Positions 1-8,002 of a stretch of DNA of 64,000 bases are shown here, in pieces. Position 1 is the stretch's first letter, and each line of letters starts with the position of its first letter. Made by a program: the position numbers and the translations under genes. Origin of the DNA: Gelidibacter maritimus. GTDB lineage: Bacteria > Bacteroidota > Bacteroidia > Flavobacteriales > Flavobacteriaceae. The notes under the pieces are model-generated. The model was not told where the DNA came from. It worked only from the letters and a program-made list of their open reading frames with translations, and did no database searches. The stretch is taken from positions 50,175-114,174 of the forward strand of contig NZ_JACGLT010000014.1 in the NCBI RefSeq assembly GCF_014062315.1, read 5' to 3'.

Positions 1-287
1 GGACATTTTCGCATGGCATTAATGACATTGGCGAATCCCGAAAAGAATATCTTTCCTGTTTCCTCATCGTTGATAGCAACAAGTTCGTTAAAGCTCGCAC
101 CTGCGCAGAATGTTCTATCGCCACCACTCTGCAGCACGATGACTTTAATGCTATCGTCTTCCCCAGCAGAATGAATGGTTCTTGCCAATTCTGAAAGCAG
201 ATTTCCGGGCAAGGAATTATGGGCAGGATGAAAAAATTCGATATATCCTACTCCGTTTTTGTTTTTTAGTGTTACGTATGGCTCCAT
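1..287 (-). CDS. Enoyl-CoA hydratase/isomerase (crotonase) family protein, 3' part cut off by window edge
   Basis: Only the first 95 codons are inside the window; the gene runs out of the left edge. The start ATG is at 287 and the protein begins MEPYVTLKNKNGVGYIEF. The segment FCAGASFNEL near residues 64-73 is the crotonase oxyanion-hole signature, in which the first glycine-containing loop holds the CoA thioester. It lies just downstream of paaZ on the same strand, so it is probably the 2,3-dehydroadipyl-CoA hydratase (PaaF role) of the phenylacetate pathway. The family is visible; the substrate is inferred from context only. The active-site acidic residues lie outside the window. Confidence 0.85.
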   Translation of the reverse strand, partial: MEPYVTLKNKNGVGYIEFFHPAHNSLPGNLLSELARTIHSAGEDDSIKVIVLQSGGDRTFCAGASFNELVAINDEETGKIFFSGFANVINAMRKC

Positions 288-357
288 ATATTAGGATCAA
301 GATTTTTAGAATCAAGAATCAAGACTGTTTTGACTCTTGAATGAGATTTTATGATTG

Positions 358-390
358 AAACCTTTCAGGTTTTAAAAACCTGAAAGGTTT
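358..390. repeat. Perfect 33-bp palindrome after paaZ (AACCT...AGGTT family)
   Basis: Arms 358-373 and 375-390 are exactly complementary around one central base; the arm reads AAACCTTTCAGGTTTT. It starts 9 bp beyond the paaZ stop codon. Related palindromes lie at 5047-5074, 11110-11138 and 55020-55050, three of the four just after a stop codon. It could act as an mRNA 3'-end hairpin. Confidence 0.8.
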
Positions 391-399
391 GTGCTATTT

Positions 400-2898
400 T
401 CAAATTAATCCGAACTGCTCAAAGTGATGATTCAGATGTTTTCTTTCCAACAAGTACGATTCATATTTATTCAATTCACCAAAAACCAAGTTTTTCAATT
501 TTGCTTCTGGATGTTCTTTAAAAAATGCGACATACCTTTCTCTTTGTTCTTGGAATTTTTGTTTTGCAGTTTCTAAATCTGGATATTTTAATTCATCCAA
601 TTTATCTTTTTCGAGTAATGGAAAATTCGAATTCCTTGGAAATTTCTCATAGGTATAGAGACTTGCATGAATTTTTTCCAATATCTTTTCCGGTGTCGTG
701 ATATCAAAATCCTGAACTTCACCTGAAGCGATTTTGTAAGTGTATTCCAGATGCTCCAACATGTGCTGTGGGGTCATGATGCCCCATTTTGGTTTCATGT
801 CTGGAGTTAATTTTGAAAGAAGCTCTTCAATTTTCTCATCGGTCATTTCTACAAACACTTCTTGTTTTTTCTGAACCATGGTTAAAATTGTCGCTACGGC
901 TACCAATTCATCTTCTGCATCGAAAACCTCAACAAACCATTTGACAATTCCACTTGGATGTTCTGCGGAAGCGACATCTCTGTCCACTTTTTGTTTACAG
1001 GTCAATCGCACATAAATGGTATCGTTATGATATAATGGGCGTAAAAATCGACAGTCTTCCAATCCGTAGTTGGCAGCTACAGGACCTTTATTTGGATAGA
1101 CAAACAATCCAGCGGCAGCAGCAATGATGAAATAGCCATGGGCAGTTCGTTTTTCAAAAATGCTCCCATCCAAGGAAGTGATATCCGTATGGGCATAAAA
1201 ATGGTCCCAAGTGAGATTCGAAAAATTGATAATATCTGTATCAGTAAGCGTCCGTTTATGGGTCTTTAAGGACATACCAGGTTGAATATCTTCCCAATGG
1301 TATTTGAATGGATGCTGCTCTGCTTCTTTGTATTTGGCTTTGGCTTGATAAATACCAGTAATTTCGGTCAATGTGGTTGGGGATCCTTGGATGGCAGTTC
1401 GTTGTAAGTAATGCTTAATGCCTCTTAATCCTCCCATTTCTTCACCACCTCCCGCACGTCCTGGACCTCCATGAACCAAATTCGGCAATGGCGACCCGTG
1501 ACCAGTGCTTTCCTTGGCCATTTCTCGGTTGATGACTAAAATCCGGCCGTGATGACTTGCCGCATTGACGACATATTCTTTAGCGATTTTATCGTCGAAA
1601 GTTGCAATAGACGACACCAGAGAACCTTTACCCATTTGGGCCAAAGTAACAGCTTCTTCTATATTTTTATAAGGCATAATGGTGCTCACTGGACCAAAAG
1701 CTTCGGTTTCGTGAACCGATAAGTTTTTAAACGGGTTGTCTTCACGCAGCAAAATCGGACTTAAAAACGCTCCTTTTTTGGAATCAGCGCCAATTGTCTC
1801 TATTTTATCCAAATCGCCATAAACAATACTGGCGGTTTTAGCCAATTCCTCCACACGATTCCTAACTTCCGTTACTTGATCCCTGCTTATCAATGCACCC
1901 ATTCTGACGCCCTTAAGTCTCGGATCGCCAATAGTAACCCTGTCCAAAGCTTTTCCTAAGGCAACCTGAACATCTTCGACCAAATCTTGTGGTACAATAA
2001 TGCGACGGATTGCTGTACATTTTTGTCCACATTTGACTGTCATTTCATTTCTGACTTCTTTGATAAACAAATCAAATTCGGGAGTTCCAGGAACAGCATC
2101 TTCACCTAATATTGAAGCGTTCAAAGAATCAGCCTCCATATTGAAAGGGACGGATTCTTCAATGATTCGTTTATGCGATTTTAACAAGCGACCGGTGGTT
2201 GCTGAGCCTGTAAAGGTCACCACATCCTGTGATTCGACAGTATCTAAAATAGTTCGTGCTGAGCCTGTAATTAATTGTAAAGCACCTTCGGGAAGAATAC
2301 CCGATGCTATAATTTCACGCACCACAGCTTCGGTTAAAAACGAACCATTCGTTGCTGGTTTTACTACTGCAGGAACACCCGCCATCCAATTGGATGCACA
2401 TTTTTCCAACATGCCCCAAACCGGGAAGTTAAAGGCGTTAATATGAACTGCCACTCCACGCTTTGGCACCATGATATGATGCGCCATAAAGCGTCCACCA
2501 CGTGATAAATCGATAGGCTCTCCTTCTACATGATAGGATTGGTTAGGAAATAATTTTCTTAAGGATGCGTTGGAAAAAAGGTTACCAAATCCGCCTTCAA
2601 TATCAATCCAACTATCCATTCTGGTTGCGCCGGTTCTATAACTTAATTCGTAGAAAGCCTCCTTTCTCTTTGTAAGATATAAAGCCAAGCTTTTCAACAT
2701 ATTCCCACGTTCTTGAAAGGTCATTTTCCGAAGCACTTCACCCCCTTTGGTTCTTCCATAATGAAGAATTTCGGCGAAATCCAATCCTTGAGTGTCTGAA
2801 AGCGCAACGACTTCGCCAGTGATGGCATCGTACATAGGAGTACCTTCTCCTTTACCTTCAATCCATTGTCCTGTGACGTAATTTTGTATTTTTTTCAT
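400..2898 (-). CDS. paaZ: PaaZ: oxepin-CoA hydrolase / semialdehyde dehydrogenase with extra C-terminal domain
   Basis: PaaZ opens the oxepin-CoA ring and oxidises the resulting semialdehyde to 3-oxo-5,6-dehydrosuberyl-CoA. Residues 1 to about 515 form an aldehyde dehydrogenase domain with Glu255 (NMEADSLN) and the nucleophile Cys294 (GQKC). Residues about 530-680 form a MaoC-like hydratase (WDHFYAH) with Asp565 and His570 in the catalytic places. E. coli PaaZ is about 680 residues and ends here. This protein is 832 residues and adds about 150 residues with MTPQHMLEHLEY (708-719) and a terminal HHFEQFGLI, which resembles DinB/DUF1569-type four-helix domains. It is on the same strand as the rest of the paa genes but separated from paaJ by a toxin-antitoxin pair. 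Confidence 0.95.
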   Translation of the reverse strand: MKKIQNYVTGQWIEGKGEGTPMYDAITGEVVALSDTQGLDFAEILHYGRTKGGEVLRKMTFQERGNMLKSLALYLTKRKEAFYELSYRTGATRMDSWIDIEGGFGNLFSNASLRKLFPNQSYHVEGEPIDLSRGGRFMAHHIMVPKRGVAVHINAFNFPVWGMLEKCASNWMAGVPAVVKPATNGSFLTEAVVREIIASGILPEGALQLITGSARTILDTVESQDVVTFTGSATTGRLLKSHKRIIEESVPFNMEADSLNASILGEDAVPGTPEFDLFIKEVRNEMTVKCGQKCTAIRRIIVPQDLVEDVQVALGKALDRVTIGDPRLKGVRMGALISRDQVTEVRNRVEELAKTASIVYGDLDKIETIGADSKKGAFLSPILLREDNPFKNLSVHETEAFGPVSTIMPYKNIEEAVTLAQMGKGSLVSSIATFDDKIAKEYVVNAASHHGRILVINREMAKESTGHGSPLPNLVHGGPGRAGGGEEMGGLRGIKHYLQRTAIQGSPTTLTEITGIYQAKAKYKEAEQHPFKYHWEDIQPGMSLKTHKRTLTDTDIINFSNLTWDHFYAHTDITSLDGSIFEKRTAHGYFIIAAAAGLFVYPNKGPVAANYGLEDCRFLRPLYHNDTIYVRLTCKQKVDRDVASAEHPSGIVKWFVEVFDAEDELVAVATILTMVQKKQEVFVEMTDEKIEELLSKLTPDMKPKWGIMTPQHMLEHLEYTYKIASGEVQDFDITTPEKILEKIHASLYTYEKFPRNSNFPLLEKDKLDELKYPDLETAKQKFQEQRERYVAFFKEHPEAKLKNLVFGELNKYESYLLERKHLNHHFEQFGLI

Positions 2899-2908
2899 TC
2901 TATCCCAT

Positions 2909-2927
2909 CCCTTTCCAAACGAAAGGG
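2909..2927. repeat. Hairpin upstream of paaZ (CCCTTTC/GAAAGGG)
   Basis: Arms CCCTTTC (2909-2915) and GAAAGGG (2921-2927) lie 11 bp before the paaZ start. A similar element with the same outline sits 15 bp before the paaE start (13348-13366). On the plus strand it is followed by a T-rich run, but no plus-strand gene ends here, so a repeat element is more likely than a terminator. Confidence 0.5.
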
Positions 2928-3061
2928 CTTTTTGTTAGTTAAACTTCTTTACTTCTATATTCATAATTCGGTTCAGAACCAATACTCCTAATCCAAAATC
3001 CTCCAATCAGTCAGGTCCTTTCACTCAGTACCGAAAATTACAATGAATACCATATTCAATT

Positions 3062-3394
3062 TTATAATCGTAAAATATCATCAAGTGTTTTTTTTATTTC
3101 TAAAACAATTTCTTCTGAAATAACCCCTATTTTCTTCTTAAAACGCAATTTCGAAAGTGTTCTAACTTGAAATACCAAAACTTCCGAAGGCACTTCCAAA
3201 CCATTAATTTTATCAGGTTTTAAAATGGGATTTCCTTTATAACCTTTGATTGAACTTGTTAGCGGGCATACAATTGCCAAATCAGATTTTGAATTCATCA
3301 AGTTCCCACTTATAATAACTGCTGGTCTATTATCCGCCTGTTCACTGCCCTTTATTGGGTCAAAATAAACATTCCAAATCTCACCCTGTTTCAT
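3062..3394 (-). CDS. MazF/PemK-family toxin
   Basis: This 110-residue protein begins MKQGEIWNVYFDPIKGSEQ, followed by RPAVIISGN and later CPLTSSIKG. These are the conserved blocks of MazF/PemK endoribonucleases, which cut mRNA at short motifs when freed from their antitoxin. The Arg of RPAVII and the Ser/Thr of PLTSS are the usual active-site positions. The gene overlaps the upstream antitoxin by 4 bp (ATGA type), the normal arrangement for translational coupling. The pair sits between paaJ and paaZ and has no metabolic link to them. The cleavage sequence cannot be read from the protein. Confidence 0.9.
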   Translation of the reverse strand: MKQGEIWNVYFDPIKGSEQADNRPAVIISGNLMNSKSDLAIVCPLTSSIKGYKGNPILKPDKINGLEVPSEVLVFQVRTLSKLRFKKKIGVISEEIVLEIKKTLDDILRL

Positions 3395-3636
3395 TTCTTT
3401 TCCAGCTCCTCTAAAATCCTGACGTAATCTTCCAAGCCTTCTTCTGCAATTAAGAGCATTTCTGGATCCTTTGCAGCACGTTGAAAGGATTTGGCATATT
3501 CAGCACGCTTGATTTGGTCTAAATAATATTCCAATGCTTTCTCTATAATTTTGTTCTTCGGTAGCTTAAGTTTTTTTGCCGTATCAGCAAGCTCCTTAAG
3601 CAATTCGTCCGGTAATGATGATGTAAATGTTGCCAT
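3391..3636 (-). CDS. Ribbon-helix-helix antitoxin of the MazF-like toxin
   Basis: This 81-residue protein begins MATFTSSLPDELLKELADTAKK, a beta strand followed by two helices as in ribbon-helix-helix DNA-binding antitoxins. The second half (from about residue 40) is charged and helical and would wrap the toxin. It is the first gene of the pair, with its stop overlapping the toxin start, so antitoxin is made first. The upstream spacer to the thiolase is about 150 bp and probably carries the module's own promoter, although I see no exact TAnnTTTG box. Such antitoxins normally repress their own promoter. Confidence 0.8.
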   Translation of the reverse strand: MATFTSSLPDELLKELADTAKKLKLPKNKIIEKALEYYLDQIKRAEYAKSFQRAAKDPEMLLIAEEGLEDYVRILEELEKK

Positions 3637-3778
3637 TTTATATTTATTTTATATAAATATAGATAACATTTATAAATTTTTATATCAAGTTTGTGGAAAC
3701 TTGCTGTTGTTAACATTCTTCGGAGAATGAACTGAGCTTTAGGGAGCCAATGAGATTAACTACGCTGAACCTAAAGGT

Positions 3779-3796
3779 TTCCTGCCTACGCAGGAA
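3779..3796. repeat. REP-like palindrome overlapping the end of the thiolase gene
   Basis: TTCCTGC, spacer CTAC, GCAGGAA. The element covers the thiolase stop codon (3786-3788), so the last residues of that protein (IPA) are encoded by the repeat. It belongs to a longer unit shared with 10727-10767, in which CTGAACCTAAAGG precedes the palindrome in both copies. Confidence 0.8.
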
Positions 3797-5000
3797 TTCG
3801 TTCTATAATAGCCGCATAACCTTGTCCAACCCCAATACACATGGTAATCAACGCATATCTTTTTCCCGTTTCTTTAAGCTCCAGTGCGGCAGAATATGCC
3901 ACTCGAGTTCCCGTTACGCCGAGCGGATGACCAATGGCAATGGCTCCTCCGTTAGGATTCAATCTCGGGTCGTCGTCTGCCAATCCCCATGCTCTTGTGC
4001 ACGCCAAAGCTTGAGCTGCAAAGGCTTCATTGAGTTCGATAATATCCATGTCTTCCATCGTCAAACCTGCTTTTTCAAGCGCCTTATTAGAAGCTTCCAC
4101 GGGACCAATGCCCATGACTCTCGGCTCAACGCCAACCACTGCTGAACTTACAATTCTTGCCAATGGTTTTAAATTGTATTTTTTAACGGCTGATTCCGAA
4201 GCGATGATGGTTGCAGCGGCACCATCATTCAGCCCCGAGGAATTACCTGCGGTGACGCTTCCTCCCTCAGCTTTGAATGCCCCACGTAATTTCCCTAAAA
4301 CTTCTAAAGAGGTATTCGGTTTTACAAATTCGTCTTTTGAAAATTTAATAGGGTCTTTTTTTCGTTGAGGAATTTCAACAGTCATAATTTCTTTCGCTAA
4401 ACGCCCGTTTTCTTGAGCTTTAGCTGCTTTCATTTGGCTCCAATAAGCAAACTTATCCTGATCCTCACGTGAGATATTATATTTATCTACCAGATTTTCA
4501 GCAGTTTGACCCATACCTTCGGTTCCATATAGTTTTTGCATTTTCGGATTGACAAACCGCCATCCGAAACTGGAATCGTACATTTGAGCATCGGTTCCAA
4601 AAGCTTTTGAGGGTTTTGCAACCACATAGGGCCCACGAGTCATATGTTCCACCCCACCGGCAATAAAAATATCACCGTCTCCAGCTTTTATGGCACGATT
4701 GGCGTGAATGATTGCTGATAATCCTGAGCTACATAAACGGTTGACCGTTTCACCTGGAACGGTAAATGGCAATCCAGCCAATAATGAAGCCATGCGTGCC
4801 ACATTCCGATTGTCTTCGCCTGCTTGATTGGCACAGCCCAAAATGACATCGTCGTAGGCATCCTTTGGGATGTTTGGGTTCCGTTTGACAATCTCTTCTA
4901 TGACCAAAGCTGCTAAATCGTCAGTTCTTACTGCAGATAATGTGCCTTGATAACTTCCTATTGGTGTTCTAATGCCGTCTATGATATATGCTTCTTTCAT
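3786..5000 (-). CDS. paaJ: 3-oxoadipyl-CoA / 3-oxo-5,6-dehydrosuberyl-CoA thiolase (acetyl-CoA acyltransferase)
   Basis: This is a degradative thiolase of 404 residues, the usual length. It would release acetyl-CoA twice in phenylacetate breakdown, first from 3-oxo-5,6-dehydrosuberyl-CoA and finally from 3-oxoadipyl-CoA. The nucleophilic Cys90 is in NRLCSSGLSA, His358 is in GGAIAIGHPLG and the second acid-base Cys388 is in TMCIGVGQG. N-terminal text MKEAYIIDGIRTPIG is typical of PaaJ/PcaF. It follows the metallopeptidase gene on the same strand after 233 bp. The specific role rests on its place in the paa cluster; by sequence alone another 3-ketoacyl-CoA thiolase is possible. Its final residues and stop come from an inserted palindrome. 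Confidence 0.92.
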   Translation of the reverse strand: MKEAYIIDGIRTPIGSYQGTLSAVRTDDLAALVIEEIVKRNPNIPKDAYDDVILGCANQAGEDNRNVARMASLLAGLPFTVPGETVNRLCSSGLSAIIHANRAIKAGDGDIFIAGGVEHMTRGPYVVAKPSKAFGTDAQMYDSSFGWRFVNPKMQKLYGTEGMGQTAENLVDKYNISREDQDKFAYWSQMKAAKAQENGRLAKEIMTVEIPQRKKDPIKFSKDEFVKPNTSLEVLGKLRGAFKAEGGSVTAGNSSGLNDGAAATIIASESAVKKYNLKPLARIVSSAVVGVEPRVMGIGPVEASNKALEKAGLTMEDMDIIELNEAFAAQALACTRAWGLADDDPRLNPNGGAIAIGHPLGVTGTRVAYSAALELKETGKRYALITMCIGVGQGYAAIIERIPA

Positions 5001-5011
5001 AAGCTTGCTTT

Positions 5012-5031
5012 ATTCCCGCGAAGGCGGGAAT
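5012..5031. repeat. REP-like palindrome in the thiolase upstream spacer
   Basis: ATTCCCGC, loop GAAG, GCGGGAAT. It is a variant of the ATTCCTGC...GCAGGAAT family with a GAAG loop, and lies 12 bp before the thiolase start codon. Confidence 0.75.
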
Positions 5032-5046
5032 CTTATTGTTTAAAAG

Positions 5047-5074
5047 ACCAACAAGGTTTTTAACCTTTGCTGGT
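5047..5074. repeat. Imperfect AACCT-type palindrome
   Basis: ACCAACAAGGTT (5047-5058) is nearly complementary to AACCTTTGCTGGT (5062-5074), with one mismatch and one unpaired base. It is a degenerate relative of the palindrome at 358-390. Confidence 0.5.
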
Positions 5075-5210
5075 TGTTAAATTATTTGTTTATTAATTTA
5101 ATATTTCCAGGATTAAAACGATTCTGTCATACACTGGACAATTTTTGTGTGTTAAAGTCATCAATCGTTATCAGCGGTATTTACAATGCTAACGCTCTTA
5201 CAACACTGAG

Positions 5211-5230
5211 ATTCCTGCCTACGCAGGAAT
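5211..5230. repeat. REP-like palindrome after the metallopeptidase gene
   Basis: ATTCCTGCCTACGCAGGAAT, a perfect 8+8 bp stem with a 4-base spacer, ends 3 bp from the metallopeptidase stop codon. It is the cleanest copy of the family. Confidence 0.85.
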
Positions 5231-5233
5231 TGG

Positions 5234-6097
5234 TTAATTCAAAAGTTCTGAAAACGTATCGCCTTGTCTGATATCGCCAGTTTTATAACCTTTCATAAAC
5301 CAATGCATTCGTTGCTCAGAAGTGCCGTGAGTAAAACTATCCGGTTGCACACTGCCTTGTGTTCGTTTTTGAATAGCATCATCACCCACTGCATTTGCAG
5401 CGCTTAATGCCTCTTCAATATCACCTTCTTCCAAATATTCTTTATTGTGATGCGCCCATACACCTGCATAGAAATCGGCCTGAAGCTCTTGTGCTACAGA
5501 AAGTTGATTGGCTTGTGCTGCACTGGATTGTTGTTGCATTTGCCTGACCTTTTGAGACGTGCCGAGCAAGGTTTGAACGTGATGACCAATTTCATGAGCC
5601 GTAACATAAGCAATTGCAAAATCGCCACCCTTGGCGCCAAATCGACTTCTTAGCTGGTCAAAAAAGGATAAATCCATATATACTTTTTGATCTGCAGGAC
5701 AGTAAAAGGGCCCTGCCGCAGCACTTGCATTTCCGCAACCAGTTCTTACAGCGTCTGTAAACAAAACCACATTAGGCTCTTTATAAGCTCCCAAACCATT
5801 ATCCCTGAATATTTGGTTCCAAATATCTTCAGTATCCACCACCACTGCATTCATAAACGCACCAAGTTCCTTTTCTTTCTCAGTTAATTCTCTTTGCTCT
5901 CCAGATTCTGATACCGATTGCGATTGATTGACCTGATCCAAAATTGGCGCTAATACTTGTCCGGTTTCGCCACCAAACATTTGTAGCAGGACTACAACTA
6001 CGGCGATTATACCACCACCAGCAGCAAATTTACCCTTAGTGGACATACCGCGACGGTCTTCCAAATTCCCACTTTGTCTTCTACCTCTCCATTTCAT
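5234..6097 (-). CDS. Neutral zinc metallopeptidase, YpfJ family
   Basis: This 287-residue protein starts MKWRGRRQSGNLEDRRG, the typical N-terminus of the family, followed by a single hydrophobic segment at about residues 25-42 that would anchor it in the inner membrane. The zinc motif HEIGHH is at 168-173, with Glu204 and Asp208 in QELQADFYAG downstream as in other members. The cellular substrate of this family is not known. The gene lies inside the paa cluster between paaI and the thiolase but has no evident part in the pathway, so it looks like a guest sharing the transcript. Confidence 0.88.
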   Translation of the reverse strand: MKWRGRRQSGNLEDRRGMSTKGKFAAGGGIIAVVVVLLQMFGGETGQVLAPILDQVNQSQSVSESGEQRELTEKEKELGAFMNAVVVDTEDIWNQIFRDNGLGAYKEPNVVLFTDAVRTGCGNASAAAGPFYCPADQKVYMDLSFFDQLRSRFGAKGGDFAIAYVTAHEIGHHVQTLLGTSQKVRQMQQQSSAAQANQLSVAQELQADFYAGVWAHHNKEYLEEGDIEEALSAANAVGDDAIQKRTQGSVQPDSFTHGTSEQRMHWFMKGYKTGDIRQGDTFSELLN

Positions 6098-6149
6098 ATA
6101 TTTTAGTGTTTAAAATTTTTAGTTATTAAATTTAAAACATTCTTTCTTA

Positions 6150-6554
6150 TTATTCCCATTCTTTATTGGTTCTATAAACCACCCCTTTAAAAAGCGCGAC
6201 CAATTCATCACCCCGTTTCACCTCGACAATATTAAATCCCAATTTATTTTTAACCTTCTCAATGACAGATTCAGCCACTATATAATCACCTTCATCTAAA
6301 GCTTCGATATGGTTGATACTTGTTTCGATAGAAACTGCGTATTTACCATGGGTATTGGCCGTAAATCCGAAAGCGGTGTCTGCTAATGAATAACTGATGC
6401 CACCGTGAGCTTTACCCATACTGTTTAGCATTTCCTTTCTTATCGTTAATCCGACTTTACAACGCCCTATTTCGCATTCTAAAATTTCAATGCCGAGCCA
6501 GGTACTGTAGGCATCGAAGGAGAGCATTTTATATGGTATAAGGGTTTCGTTCAT
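6150..6554 (-). CDS. paaI: PaaI hotdog-fold acyl-CoA thioesterase
   Basis: PaaI hydrolyses dead-end phenylacetyl-CoA derivatives and so frees CoA during phenylacetate breakdown. The 134-residue length matches the family. The motif GKAHGGISYSLADTAFG (47-63) contains the His50-Gly-Gly turn and Asp59, which activates water in PaaI-type thioesterases. Downstream text VSIETSINHIEAL is the usual hotdog central strand region. It lies between paaH and the metallopeptidase. Proteins of this fold vary in substrate, so the paa role rests on context. Confidence 0.9.
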   Translation of the reverse strand: MNETLIPYKMLSFDAYSTWLGIEILECEIGRCKVGLTIRKEMLNSMGKAHGGISYSLADTAFGFTANTHGKYAVSIETSINHIEALDEGDYIVAESVIEKVKNKLGFNIVEVKRGDELVALFKGVVYRTNKEWE

Positions 6555-6730
6555 TTAGTGATGAGTTTTGTAGAGATGAGAGGTGAGTGAAGTCATACGA
6601 CTTATCACAATTCAGCTCTTATTATTTAAGTGTCTTCTCAAAGCAGATATCATTTTTGATTGATGATTAACGATTTTTGATTGTTGAAGTGTCCAAACTT
6701 CTGAATTCAAAAATCAGCACTCTTCAATCG

Positions 6731-7936
6731 TTAATCAAAAAACCTCATACCTTCAGAAAGCATTCGTCGCAACAACGGGCTACACCGATACCTATCTTCA
6801 TGATATTCATTGTACAATTCATCCATTTTTGTAACGCACCAATCGATGCCTTTTTCATTTGCCCATGCCAATAATCCCTTTGGGTAATTGACACCTTTGG
6901 TCATGGCATTATCTATATCTTCTGCGGAAGCGATATTCATGAATAACGCATCGGCAGCTTCGTTGATAAGCATAACAAGGACACGATCGAATATATATTG
7001 TTTTAGTTTTTTATCATGAGTGTCCTTTTCCTGATAATAATCGCGTTCAGGAATAATTATACCTCCATTTTTATCATAGTTATAATAACCTTTACCCGAT
7101 TTCCTTCCCAAATATCCCGCTTCTGCAAAACGCTTTTGCGTAAAAGATGGCTTATATCTCGGATCAAAATAAAAGGCTTTAAAAACGGTTTCAGTTACCG
7201 TGTAATTGACATCGTTTCCAATAAAATCCATTAATTCGAAAGGGCCCATCCTGAAACCTCCCAAAGTTTTAAGGCTTTCATCTATGGTTATAAAACCTGC
7301 CTGTCCGGCAGGCAGGTCGGCAATTCCTTCTTCGTATATTCTTAAAGCTTCGCCATAAAAAGGCCTTGCCACCCGATTGACAATAAATCCGGGAGTGTCT
7401 TTTGCAACGGCAACAACTTTTTTCCAATCGGATATTGTATTTACGGTCTTATCCAAAATGTTTTTTGAGGTTTGAATGGCCGGAATCACCTCAACCAGTT
7501 GCATCAAGGGCGCCGGATTGAAAAAATGAATGCCGATGCAGCGCTCAGGATTTTTCAAGGCCGAAGCAATCGACGCAATGGATAAGCTTGATGTATTTGA
7601 GGCGATGATACAGTCTTCTGAAACATAGGTTTCCAGTTCTGAAAACACTTTCTTCTTGATGTCCAGATTTTCAACAATAGCCTCGATGGTTAAATCGGAA
7701 TCCGATAGATCATTTAAATTACTAACGTAGGAAATGTTGTTTTGAATCCGAGATTTTTCGTCAGCATCAATACGATCTTTTTCAATCAATCGTGACAATA
7801 TTTTATCCAAAGCTGTTTTTGCCTTGTCTAATGCGGATTGATTGGTATCGTACAACTTCACTTTGCAGCCTGATGTTGCTGCCACTTGCGCGATGCCGCT
7901 TCCCATGGTTCCAGACCCTATTATTCCAATTCTCAT
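6731..7936 (-). CDS. paaH: 3-hydroxyacyl-CoA dehydrogenase PaaH with in-frame palindrome insertion
   Basis: The enzyme oxidises 3-hydroxyadipyl-CoA to 3-oxoadipyl-CoA with NAD. I place the start at ATG 7936, giving MRIGIIGSGTMGSGIAQ, because this puts the Rossmann GxGxxG at residues 7-12; an earlier in-frame ATG at 7963 would add residues made of spacer repeat sequence. Ser116-type and His138 (GIHFFNPAP) active-site regions are present. The 401-residue length reflects a second C-terminal helical domain after about residue 290. Residues 207-214 (DLPAGQAG) are encoded by a palindrome that interrupts an otherwise conserved stretch before the helical domain. The gene is 176 bp before paaI. Confidence 0.92.
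   Translation of the reverse strand: MRIGIIGSGTMGSGIAQVAATSGCKVKLYDTNQSALDKAKTALDKILSRLIEKDRIDADEKSRIQNNISYVSNLNDLSDSDLTIEAIVENLDIKKKVFSELETYVSEDCIIASNTSSLSIASIASALKNPERCIGIHFFNPAPLMQLVEVIPAIQTSKNILDKTVNTISDWKKVVAVAKDTPGFIVNRVARPFYGEALRIYEEGIADLPAGQAGFITIDESLKTLGGFRMGPFELMDFIGNDVNYTVTETVFKAFYFDPRYKPSFTQKRFAEAGYLGRKSGKGYYNYDKNGGIIIPERDYYQEKDTHDKKLKQYIFDRVLVMLINEAADALFMNIASAEDIDNAMTKGVNYPKGLLAWANEKGIDWCVTKMDELYNEYHEDRYRCSPLLRRMLSEGMRFFD
7295..7317. repeat. Palindrome inserted in the paaH reading frame
   Basis: Arms ACCTGCCTG (7295-7303) and CAGGCAGGT (7309-7317) flank TCCGG. It encodes the DLPAGQAG stretch of PaaH without breaking the frame. Confidence 0.8.
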
Positions 7937-8002
7937 GAATAACGAATATTGAATTTTGAACACTGAATATCGAAGTTTGATTTAGTCATACTATTCATAT
8001 AT
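7937..8002. repeat. Spacer of short ATTCGATATT-type words
   Basis: The 66-bp spacer between paaH and the four-helix-bundle gene is made of variations on GAATATCGAA and GAATTTTGAA. The same words build the spacers 8372-8415, 9196-9299 and 9801-9898. No promoter or terminator was recognised. Confidence 0.5.

Noticed and set aside
2000..2446. 148-codon open frame on the plus strand
   Set aside because: It lies wholly antisense to paaZ, whose protein is clearly recognisable; the translated sequence resembles no family and has no initiation context.
2909..2935. Plus-strand terminator before paaZ
   Set aside because: Stem and T-rich tail look right, but no plus-strand gene ends nearby, and a similar element precedes paaE; treated as a repeat hairpin.
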